The notes beneath the pieces are model-generated. The model did not search any database, was not told where the DNA came from, and saw only the letters and a program-made list of their open reading frames with translations. Positions 6,294 to 11,046 of a stretch of DNA of 11,046 bases are shown here, piece after piece; position 1 is the first letter of the stretch, and each line of letters starts with the position of its first letter. Both the position numbers and the translations under genes were made by a program. Origin of the DNA: Thermoanaerobacterales bacterium (GTDB taxonomy: Bacteria; Actinomycetota; Acidimicrobiia; Acidimicrobiales; JACDCH01); assembly GCA_017577565.1 (NCBI GenBank), contig PKRH01000114.1, positions 1 through 11,046 on the forward strand. Reading direction: 5' to 3'.

Positions 6294-7046
6294 GTGCGCA
6301 TCGACGTCTTCACGATCTTCCCCCAGATGGTCGAGCACTTCGTCGACCAGAGCCTGCTCGGCCGGGCCCGGCGCGAGGGGCGGCTGGACGTGCGGGTCCA
6401 CGACCTGCGCTCCTGCGCCACCGACCCCCACCGGTCGGTGGACGACGCCCCGTTCGGCGGCGGGGCCGGCATGGTCCTCATGCCCGAGCCGGTCTTCGCC
6501 GCGGTCGAGGCCGTCGACCCGCCCCGGCCGCTCCTCTACCTCAGCCCCGCCGGGCGGCGCTTCGACCAGGCCGTGGCCCGCGAGCTGGCGGCCCTCGAGG
6601 GCTTCAGCCTCCTCTGCGGGCGCTACGAGGGCGTCGACGAGCGCATCCGCGAGCACCTGTGCGACGGCGAGCTGTCGATCGGCGACTTCGTGCTGTCGGG
6701 GGGCGAGGTGGCGGCCATGGTGGTCGTCGAGGCGGTGGCCCGCCTCGTCCCGGGGGTGATGGGCAACGTCGCGTCGGCCGAGGACGAGTCGTTCAGCGAC
6801 GGGCTGCTCGAGTACCCCCACTACACCCGTCCGGCGAACTTCCGGGGGTGGACGGTGCCCGAGGTGCTGCGCAGCGGCGACCACGGGCGCATCGCCCGCT
6901 GGCGGCGGGCCCAGGCGCTGCGCCGCACGCTCGACCGCCGGCCGGACCTGATCGAGGCCCGGGGCGGCATCTCGGCCGAGGAGCGTAAGCTGTTGGCCGA
7001 GTTCGGGCTCGACGGCGACCTCCCCCCGACCGGCGACGAGCCCTGA
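6294..7046 (+). CDS. trmD: tRNA (guanine-N1)-methyltransferase TrmD
   Basis: TrmD transfers a methyl group from SAM to N1 of G37 in tRNAs that have G at position 36, preventing +1 frameshifting. The 250-residue product carries the family landmarks of the trefoil-knot SPOUT fold: FTIFPQM at 6-12, DDAPFGGGAGMV at 50-61, SPAG at 84-87, CGRYEGVDERI at 108-118 and SIGDFVLSGGE at 128-138. The SFSDG-LLEYPHYTRP segment around 166-180 has an Asp at 169, the expected catalytic position. The C-terminal tRNA-binding part has VLRSGDHGRIARWR (191-204). The GTG start follows GAGGGG at 6284-6289, which overlaps the rimM stop. All key residues appear intact. Confidence 0.97.
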   Translation: MRIDVFTIFPQMVEHFVDQSLLGRARREGRLDVRVHDLRSCATDPHRSVDDAPFGGGAGMVLMPEPVFAAVEAVDPPRPLLYLSPAGRRFDQAVARELAALEGFSLLCGRYEGVDERIREHLCDGELSIGDFVLSGGEVAAMVVVEAVARLVPGVMGNVASAEDESFSDGLLEYPHYTRPANFRGWTVPEVLRSGDHGRIARWRRAQALRRTLDRRPDLIEARGGISAEERKLLAEFGLDGDLPPTGDEP

Positions 7047-7053
7047 CCCGGCT

Positions 7054-7083
7054 TTGTGCCCTGCGCACGGCCCTGGTTACGAT
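7054..7083 (+). promoter_or_regulatory. Promoter of rplS
   Basis: TTGTGC at 7054-7059 and TACGAT at 7078-7083 are separated by 18 bases, a sigma-70/HrdB-like arrangement. They lie in the 78-base gap between trmD and rplS. Expected transcription start is near 7090, leaving a leader of about 35 bases with its own GGAG. This is the only promoter in the window with a recognisable -35 element. Confidence 0.6.
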
Positions 7084-7124
7084 CTCCTGTCCGCCCGCAC
7101 GAGCCTCCGCCGGAGCGACACCCG

Positions 7125-7472
7125 ATGAACCCCACCGACCTGGTCGATCAGACGAACCTCCGCACCGACATCCCCGACTTCGGCCCCGGGGACACCGTCA
7201 AGGTCCACGTGCGGGTGGTCGAGGGCCAGAAGGAGCGCATCCAGGTCTTCCAGGGCGTGGTGATCAGCCGCTCCGGCTCGGGCATCCGCGAGACCTTCAA
7301 GGTCCGCAAGGTGAGCTACGGCGTGGGCGTCGAGCGCACCTTCCCGCTGCACGCCCCCACGATCGCCAAGATCGAGCGGGTCAGCCGGGGCGAGGTGCGC
7401 CGGGCGAAGCTGTACTACCTGCGCGACCGCATCGGGAAGGCCGCGAAGATCCGCGAGAAGCGCGAGAACTGA
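7125..7472 (+). CDS. rplS: 50S ribosomal protein L19
   Basis: L19 sits at the subunit interface of the 50S particle. The 115-residue product shows the family pattern: PDFGPGDTVKVHVRVVEG near 17-34, then KERIQVFQGVVISRSGSGIRETFKVRK, GVGVERTFPLHAP and the C-terminal RRAKLYYLRDRIGKAAKIREK. The ATG at 7125 is preferred over an in-frame TTG at 7056, because L19 homology begins there and GGAG at 7112-7115 lies nine bases upstream. It follows trmD, as in most bacteria, but after a longer gap that holds a promoter, so it can be expressed apart from the rpsP operon. Confidence 0.97.
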   Translation: MNPTDLVDQTNLRTDIPDFGPGDTVKVHVRVVEGQKERIQVFQGVVISRSGSGIRETFKVRKVSYGVGVERTFPLHAPTIAKIERVSRGEVRRAKLYYLRDRIGKAAKIREKREN

Positions 7473-7490
7473 GCTGTCCCGGCCGCCCGG

Positions 7491-7496
7491 TAGGGT
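7491..7496 (+). promoter_or_regulatory. -10 element for leaderless DUF2469 gene transcript
   Basis: TAGGGT within GGTAGGGTC is followed by seven bases and the ATG at 7504. There is no Shine-Dalgarno sequence in the 31-base gap after rplS. Spacing equals that at moxR and the hemolysin III gene, so transcription probably begins at the ATG. Confidence 0.55.
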
Positions 7497-7503
7497 CCCC
7501 GTC

Positions 7504-7797
7504 ATGAGCAGCGAGGACCTCGAGCGCTACGAGGCTGACATCGAGCTCCAGCTCTACAAGGAGTACAAGGATGTCAGCCCGATGTTCTCGTACGTGGTCG
7601 AGACCGAGCGGCGCTTCTACCTCGCGAACGAGGTGCACCAGACCATCCACGACAACGGCGGTCGCACCTACGTCGAGCTCGAGCTGCGGGACGCCTGGGT
7701 GTGGGACATGTACCGCACCTCCCGCTTCGTCCAGAGCGTGCGCATCGTCACGTTCAAGGACGTGAACATCGAGGAGCTGCCCCCCAAGGAGCTCTGA
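7504..7797 (+). CDS. DUF2469 family conserved actinobacterial protein
   Basis: This 97-residue protein belongs to DUF2469, a family conserved across Actinomycetota and represented by Rv2901c in Mycobacterium tuberculosis. Recognisable conserved segments are the N-terminal SSEDLERYEADIELQLYKEY, then FSYVVETERRFYLANEV, the strongly conserved DAWVWDMYR, and VTFKDVNIEEL near the C-terminus. It is acidic, with no signal peptide or membrane segment, so it is probably cytosolic. The function is not known; its fixed place next to ribosomal and recombination genes gives no firm clue. yraN begins three bases after its stop, and the yraN ribosome-binding site lies inside its last codons, so the two are likely translated together. 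Confidence 0.95.
   Translation: MSSEDLERYEADIELQLYKEYKDVSPMFSYVVETERRFYLANEVHQTIHDNGGRTYVELELRDAWVWDMYRTSRFVQSVRIVTFKDVNIEELPPKEL
7786..7791 (+). promoter_or_regulatory. Ribosome-binding site of yraN inside the DUF2469 gene
   Basis: AAGGAG, part of the last codons of the DUF2469 gene, lies nine bases before the GTG of yraN. It is the best match to the 16S rRNA tail in the area and fixes the start at 7801. Confidence 0.65.
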
Positions 7798-7800
7798 CCG

Positions 7801-8214
7801 GTGGCGGCCGCCGGCCGTGCCGGTGGGGGCCGGCGCCCCTCCGGGCTCGCCGCCCACCGCCGGCGGCTGGGGGAGCGGGGCGAGCGGCTCGCCGCCGCCT
7901 GGTACGAGTCCCGGGGCTACACCGTCGTCGCCCGCAACTGGCGCTGCCGGGAGGGCGAGATCGACCTCGTCGTGGCCCGCCCCGGCGAGCTGGTGTTCTG
8001 CGAGGTCAAGGCCCGCTCGTCCGACCGCTTCGGCACCCCGGCCGAGGCGGTGACGCCGGCGAAGCAGCGGCGCCTCCGGGCGCTGGCGGCGCGCTTCCTC
8101 GCCGGCCACGACGGGGCGGCCACGCCCGCGGGCCCCGGGTGCCGGCGCGCCGTGCGCTTCGACGTCGCGGCGGTGACGGGGGGCCGGGTCGAGGTGCTCG
8201 AGGCGGCGTTCTGA
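7801..8214 (+). CDS. yraN: YraN / UPF0102 family nuclease-fold protein
   Basis: The 137-residue product belongs to UPF0102, predicted to have a restriction-endonuclease-like (Holliday-junction-resolvase-like) fold. The family signature is clear: GERGERLAAAWYESRGYTVVARNWRC (24-49), the acidic strand GEIDLVV (52-58, D55), then LVFCEVKAR (64-72, E68 and K70). These give the D...E-x-K arrangement of that nuclease fold. GTPAEAVTPAKQRRLR follows. The first 20 residues are a basic, Gly-rich lead-in. Biochemical activity of the family is poorly established. It follows the DUF2469 gene closely and precedes comM and dprA, as in other actinobacteria, which hints at a DNA-related role. A hairpin lies directly after its stop. 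Confidence 0.93.
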   Translation: MAAAGRAGGGRRPSGLAAHRRRLGERGERLAAAWYESRGYTVVARNWRCREGEIDLVVARPGELVFCEVKARSSDRFGTPAEAVTPAKQRRLRALAARFLAGHDGAATPAGPGCRRAVRFDVAAVTGGRVEVLEAAF

Positions 8215-8221
8215 GGCGGTG

Positions 8222-8237
8222 CCGGGCGCCCGCCCGG
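8222..8237. terminator. Hairpin between convergent genes yraN and the small ORF
   Basis: CCGGGC at 8222-8227 and GCCCGG at 8232-8237 form a perfect six-pair stem with a four-base loop. A further G-U pair is possible at the base on the plus strand. It fills the 23-base space between two facing stop codons, so it could end transcription from both sides. There is no T tract on either strand, so it is not a canonical intrinsic terminator, although actinobacterial terminators often lack one. Confidence 0.45.
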
Positions 8238-8348
8238 TCAGCCGAACGCGGCCCAGGCCACGAGCAGGGCGCAGACGATCAGGGCGCCGGCCACCATGGC
8301 GATGTCGGCGGCCGAGCGGCGGTGCTGGCGGAAGGGGTTGAAGCCCAC
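8238..8348 (-). CDS. Small single-pass membrane protein, 36 residues
   Basis: The product begins MGFNPFRQHRRSAADIAMVA (GTG start) and continues with a hydrophobic helix ending VAWAAFG. A basic N-terminal segment (residues 7-11, RQHRR) followed by a helix at about 15-35 predicts one membrane span with the N-terminus inside. The frame is open to 8558, but the upstream part is basic low-complexity sequence of no recognisable type. GATACT lies six bases before this GTG, consistent with leaderless transcription. The pattern FNPFR plus an AD-start helix looks like a genuine conserved microprotein rather than random GC-rich frame, but I cannot name the family. It converges on yraN, is divergent from comM, and ends at a hairpin. 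Confidence 0.65.
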   Translation of the reverse strand: MGFNPFRQHRRSAADIAMVAGALIVCALLVAWAAFG

Positions 8349-8354
8349 GGGCCC

Positions 8355-8360
8355 AGTATC
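8355..8360 (-). promoter_or_regulatory. -10 element of the small membrane protein gene
   Basis: GATACT on the minus strand, one mismatch from TATACT, is followed by six bases and the GTG. It is the most AT-rich hexamer in the 230-base gap before comM. No -35 sequence stands out. Confidence 0.45.
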
Positions 8361-8456
8361 GCGGTGGGGGCGGGCGCGGACCCAGGCCGGGCACGGGGCG
8401 CGGGCCGCCGGCGGCTCCCGTCCCGGCAGCCGGCGTCCGGCGGTGTCGCACCGCGC

Positions 8457-8465
8457 TGGTACGGT
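8457..8465 (+). promoter_or_regulatory. Extended -10 promoter of comM
   Basis: TGGTACGGT combines an extended TGN motif with a TACGGT -10 hexamer, which can act without a -35 box. The expected start site near 8472 gives comM a leader of about 107 bases. A perfect inverted repeat (8461-8476) overlaps this element. Apart from this promoter, the leader repeats and the two flanking starts, the 230-base gap from 8349 to 8578 holds nothing I can identify. Confidence 0.45.
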
Positions 8466-8476
8466 GTGCGCACCGT
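8461..8476. repeat. Inverted repeat over the comM promoter
   Basis: ACGGTG and CACCGT form a perfect six-base inverted repeat around TGCG. It covers most of the -10 hexamer and the expected start site of comM. It could be an operator or a hairpin at the 5' end of the transcript. No known regulator site was recognised; it is not the actinobacterial LexA box. Confidence 0.4.
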
Positions 8477-8511
8477 CGTGCTGGCCCGGCAGGCGCCCGG
8501 GGCGCGGTGCG

Positions 8512-8526
8512 CGCGAGGGCCTCGCG
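8512..8526. repeat. Inverted repeat in the comM leader
   Basis: CGCGAGG and CCTCGCG flank a single G, a perfect seven-base inverted repeat. As RNA it can form at least five pairs with a five-base loop. It lies midway between the putative start site and the comM ribosome-binding site. Confidence 0.35.
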
Positions 8527-8564
8527 GTCGAGCCCGGAACCGACCGCCCTGCGCTCACCGGTGT

Positions 8565-8571
8565 GAGGAGG
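8565..8571 (+). promoter_or_regulatory. Ribosome-binding site of comM, partly self-complementary
   Basis: GAGGAGG lies seven bases before the GTG at 8579 and is one of the strongest Shine-Dalgarno sequences in the window. GGAG at 8567-8570 can pair with CTCC at 8575-8578 across a GTGC loop, which would partly hide the site next to the start codon. Confidence 0.6.
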
Positions 8572-8578
8572 TGCCTCC

Positions 8579-10093
8579 GTGCTCGCCACCGTCCGGTCCG
8601 CGACGCTGCTCGGCGTCGAGGGCAGGCCCGTCCGGGTCGAGATCCACGTCGCGCCCGGGCTGCCGTCGTTCACGGTCGTCGGGCTGCCCGACACCACCTG
8701 CCGCGAGGCCCGCGACCGGGTCCGGGCCGCGCTGGTGTCGTGCGGGCTGAAGTGGCCCAACGCCCGGGTGACCGTCAACCTGGCGCCGCCGGGCCTGCGC
8801 AAGGTCGGCGCGGGCCTCGACCTGGCCATCGCCGTCGGGCTGCTCGCCGCCAGCGAGCAGGTGCCGGCGAGCAGCCTGGTGGGCCGCTCGTTCCTCGGCG
8901 AGCTGGGCCTCGACGGCTCCGTCCGGCCGGTGCCGGGGGCGCTGCCGCTCATCGAGGCGCTGGGCGACCCCGAGGTCGTGGTGGCCGAGGGCTCGACGGT
9001 CGAGGCCCAGCTGGTCGGCCGGCACACGGTGCGCCCGGTCTCGACCCTGACGACGGTGGTCGCCGCGCTGCGGGGCACGGTCGAGTGGCCGCGGCCGTCG
9101 CCGCCGGCTGCGCCGCCCCCGCCCGACCGGGGCCCCGACCTGGCCGACGTGCGGGGTCAGCCGGCGGCCCGGTTCGCCCTCGAGGTGGCGGCGGCGGGCG
9201 GGCACCACCTGCTGCTCGTCGGCCCGCCGGGCGCGGGCAAGACCATGCTCGCCCGCCGCCTGCCGGGCCTGCTGCCCGACCTGTCGCCCGAGCACGCCCT
9301 CGAGGCCACCTGCATCCACTCGGCGGCCGGGCTGCCGCTGCCGCCGGGCGGGCTCGTCCGCCGGCCGCCGTTCCGCGCCCCGCACCACGGCGCCTCCGCC
9401 GTGTCGCTGGTCGGCGGCGGTTCGCACACCATGCAGCCCGGCGAGATCAGCCTGGCGCACCGGGGCGTGCTGTTCCTGGACGAGCTGGGCGAGTTCGACC
9501 CGGTCGTGCTCGACAGCCTGCGCCAGCCGCTGGAGGAGGGCACCATCCGGGTCTCCCGGGCCTCGGCCAAGGTCACGTTCCCCGCCCGGGTGCTGCTCGT
9601 GGCCGCCATGAACCCCTGCCCGTGCGGCGAGGGCGCCGTGCCCGGCGGCTGCCGGTGCACGCCCGCGGCCCGCAGCCGCTACGCCCGGCGGCTCTCGGGC
9701 CCGCTGGTCGACCGCTTCGACCTGCGGGTCGAGGTCGGTCGCCCGGAGGTCGCCGACCTGCTCGCCGACGGGTCGGGCGAGCCCACCGCCGCGGTGGCGG
9801 CCCGGGTGGCGGCGGCCCGCGAGCTGGCCGCGAGCCGGGGCGTCCCCGCCAACGCGCAGCTGCCGGCCTGGCGGCTCGACGAGGTGGCGCCGCTCGACCG
9901 GGGCGCGACCCGCCTGGTCGAGCGGCGCCTGCGCGAGGGCCGCCTGACCGGCCGGGGCCTGGGCGGCGTCCGCCGGGTGGCCCGCACCGTCGCCGACCTG
10001 GCCGGCCACACCGGCCCGCTCGGCGTCGAGCACGTCAGCGCCGCGCTGGCGCTGCGGTGCGAGCCGCTGTTCCTCGAGGGGCGGGCGTCGTGA
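8579..10093 (+). CDS. comM: ComM / YifB family Mg-chelatase-like AAA+ ATPase
   Basis: ComM is a hexameric AAA+ helicase that promotes branch migration during natural transformation. Homologues (YifB) are widespread in bacteria not known to be competent. The 504-residue product has three parts. The N-terminal ChlI-like fold is at about 15-165, with the conserved VVGLPDTTCREARDRVRAAL. The AAA+ core is at about 185-390, with Walker A GPPGAGKT at 215-222, Walker B VLFLDELGEF at 297-306, sensor 1 near N345, the arginine-finger segment SGPLVDRFD at 373-381, and a Cys cluster C347/C349/C358/C360 that probably binds zinc. The C-terminal Mg_chelatase_C lid is at about 400-500, with GVRRVARTVADLAG. The GTG start has a strong ribosome-binding site. 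The stop overlaps the dprA start by four bases. Confidence 0.96.
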   Translation: MLATVRSATLLGVEGRPVRVEIHVAPGLPSFTVVGLPDTTCREARDRVRAALVSCGLKWPNARVTVNLAPPGLRKVGAGLDLAIAVGLLAASEQVPASSLVGRSFLGELGLDGSVRPVPGALPLIEALGDPEVVVAEGSTVEAQLVGRHTVRPVSTLTTVVAALRGTVEWPRPSPPAAPPPPDRGPDLADVRGQPAARFALEVAAAGGHHLLLVGPPGAGKTMLARRLPGLLPDLSPEHALEATCIHSAAGLPLPPGGLVRRPPFRAPHHGASAVSLVGGGSHTMQPGEISLAHRGVLFLDELGEFDPVVLDSLRQPLEEGTIRVSRASAKVTFPARVLLVAAMNPCPCGEGAVPGGCRCTPAARSRYARRLSGPLVDRFDLRVEVGRPEVADLLADGSGEPTAAVAARVAAARELAASRGVPANAQLPAWRLDEVAPLDRGATRLVERRLREGRLTGRGLGGVRRVARTVADLAGHTGPLGVEHVSAALALRCEPLFLEGRAS

Positions 10094-11046
10094 CCGCCGC
10101 CCCTGCGTCCCCGGTGGCCACGTCGTCGCCGGGCGCCGGTGCGCTGCCCCCGGCCGCGTTCGGCGCGGCGCTGGCCCGCCTGCCCGGCATGGGCCCGCGC
10201 CGGCTGGCGGCGCTGCTGGCCGAGGCGGCACCCGACGAGGCCTGGCGCCGGGTGCGCGCCGGGCGGGGCCTCGACGGCCCGGGCCTGCGCCGGGCGCTCG
10301 GCACGCGGGCCGGCGAGCTGGTGGCGCGGTGGCGGGCCGCGGCGGCCGGCCTCGACCCGGCCGCCGAGTGGCGGCGCCTCGCGGGTGCCGGGGTCGGCGC
10401 CGCGGTCCACGGCGGTCCCGACTACCCGCCGGCGCTCGCCGGCGACGTCGAGCCGCCGGCGGTCCTGTTCCACCGGGGCGACCCCGCGGTCCTCACCGGC
10501 CTTCGCGTGGCGATCGTCGGCACGCGGCGCTGCTCGTCCACCGGCGCGGCCGTCGCCACCGAGCTGGGCCGCGACCTGGCCGCCGCCGGCGTGGCCGTCG
10601 TGTCCGGGCTCGCCTCGGGCATCGACGCCGCCGCCCACCGGGGCGCGCTGGCGGCCGGCGGGGCGCCGCCGATCGGCGTCGTCGGCAGCGGGCTCGACAC
10701 CGTCTACCCCCGCGGGCAGGAGCGGCTGTGGCGGGACGTCGCCGCGGCCGGCGTGCTGCTGTCCGAGGCGCCGCTCGGCGGGGCGCCCGAGCGGTGGCGG
10801 TTCCCGGCCCGCAACCGGGTGATCGCCGCGCTCGCCGACGTGGTGGTCGTCGTCGAGTCGCACCGGCGGGGCGGGGCGCCGCCCCCCGTCGCCGCGGCCC
10901 GCCCCCCGGGGGGCGGGGGGAGGGTCTGGCCCCGGGGCGGTCGCCAACCCGCGGCGGCCGGCCCCCACCCACCTCCGGGCCGCGGGGCGCCCCCGCCCGG
11001 CCGCGCCCACCGCCGGCGCGGTCGCCGCCGACCCGGCCCCGCGGGG
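10090..11046 (+). CDS. dprA: DNA processing protein DprA (partial, 3' end degraded)
   Basis: DprA binds incoming single-stranded DNA and loads RecA, in transformation and more general recombination. The GTG at 10090 overlaps the comM stop (GTGA) and has GAGGGG at 10076-10081. A helical N-terminal domain (about 20-95, including LPGMGPRRLAALLAEA) is followed by the Rossmann-like core: VAIVGTRRCSSTG at 140-152, SGLASGIDAAAHRGAL at 172-187, VGSGLDTVYPRGQ at 198-210, and FPARNRVIAALADVVVVVES at 238-257. From about residue 264 the expected family pattern after the GGA motif breaks down into Pro/Gly/Arg runs. The frame stays open to the window edge (319 codons). The base composition shifts sharply at the same point, so sequence error is more likely than real divergence. 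The winged-helix C-terminus seen in many members is not visible. Confidence 0.9.
   Translation, partial: MTAAPASPVATSSPGAGALPPAAFGAALARLPGMGPRRLAALLAEAAPDEAWRRVRAGRGLDGPGLRRALGTRAGELVARWRAAAAGLDPAAEWRRLAGAGVGAAVHGGPDYPPALAGDVEPPAVLFHRGDPAVLTGLRVAIVGTRRCSSTGAAVATELGRDLAAAGVAVVSGLASGIDAAAHRGALAAGGAPPIGVVGSGLDTVYPRGQERLWRDVAAAGVLLSEAPLGGAPERWRFPARNRVIAALADVVVVVESHRRGGAPPPVAAARPPGGGGRVWPRGGRQPAAAGPHPPPGRGAPPPGRAHRRRGRRRPGPAG

Noticed and set aside
5286..6884. A 532-codon minus-strand open frame across rpsP, khpA, rimM and trmD
   Set aside because: It is antisense to four clearly identified genes, is low-complexity Arg/Pro/Ser sequence, and reflects the scarcity of stop codons in GC-rich DNA.
8349..8558. 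N-terminal extension of the small membrane protein to 106 residues
   Set aside because: The added 70 residues are Arg/Pro/Ala low complexity, overlap the comM promoter region, and lie upstream of the -10 box that fits the short form.
7381..9078. A 565-codon minus-strand open frame across rplS to comM
   Set aside because: No family motif is visible and it opposes well-supported genes; only the last part of another frame (8238-8348) looks real on that strand.
10493..11010. Minus-strand open frames opposite dprA
   Set aside because: Arg/Pro/Gly-rich antisense shadows, part of which lie in the suspect right-edge sequence.
1..11046. tRNA, rRNA, SRP RNA, CRISPR array, insertion sequence or phage attachment site
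   Set aside because: Looked for on both strands by eye; no cloverleaf-like element, regularly spaced repeat, transposase motif or terminal inverted repeat was found.

Overview
The window is very GC-rich DNA (roughly three quarters G+C by eye) carrying a conserved housekeeping block of an actinobacterium. The best lineage marker is the DUF2469 protein at 7504-7797, a family restricted to Actinomycetota. The order rpsP, KH-domain gene, rimM, trmD, rplS, DUF2469, yraN, comM, dprA is also actinobacterial. Mycobacteria and streptomycetes usually carry lepB and rnhB between rplS and the DUF2469 gene; these are missing here. That, the high GC and the many leaderless-looking starts suggest a deep branch such as Acidimicrobiia, but this lineage call is inference.

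Layout. A MoxR-type AAA+ ATPase gene (32-1162, minus) lies at the left edge, divergent from ftsY (1258-2355), the SRP receptor GTPase. A BON-domain membrane protein gene follows ftsY 13 bases downstream (2369-2854). It converges on a hemolysin III/PAQR-type seven-helix membrane protein gene (2880-3557, minus). That gene is divergent from ffh (3628-5049), the SRP GTPase. After a 139-base leader region comes the ribosome and tRNA maturation operon: rpsP, a KH-domain gene (khpA-like), rimM and trmD, packed with 4-base overlaps or gaps of about 8-9 bases. rplS has its own recognisable promoter. The DUF2469 gene and yraN follow, then a 36-codon membrane-protein gene on the minus strand (8238-8348) that is easy to miss. 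comM and dprA (DNA uptake/recombination type) end the window. dprA runs off the right edge through sequence that looks degraded.

Functional theme. FtsY and Ffh form the co-translational membrane-targeting GTPase pair. RpsP, KhpA, RimM, TrmD and RplS serve 30S and 50S assembly and tRNA G37 methylation. ComM and DprA act on single-stranded DNA and branch migration during transformation or recombination.

Regulation. Five starts (moxR, ftsY, hemolysin III, ffh, DUF2469) are each preceded by the same GTAGNNTC element, either 7 or 10 bases before the start codon. This indicates leaderless or near-leaderless transcription and fixes several start codons. I found no mobile element, CRISPR array, tRNA or rRNA, and no evidence of a new multi-gene system. 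The most useful leads are the shared -10 element, the small membrane protein, the structured rpsP and comM leaders, and the corrupted right edge.
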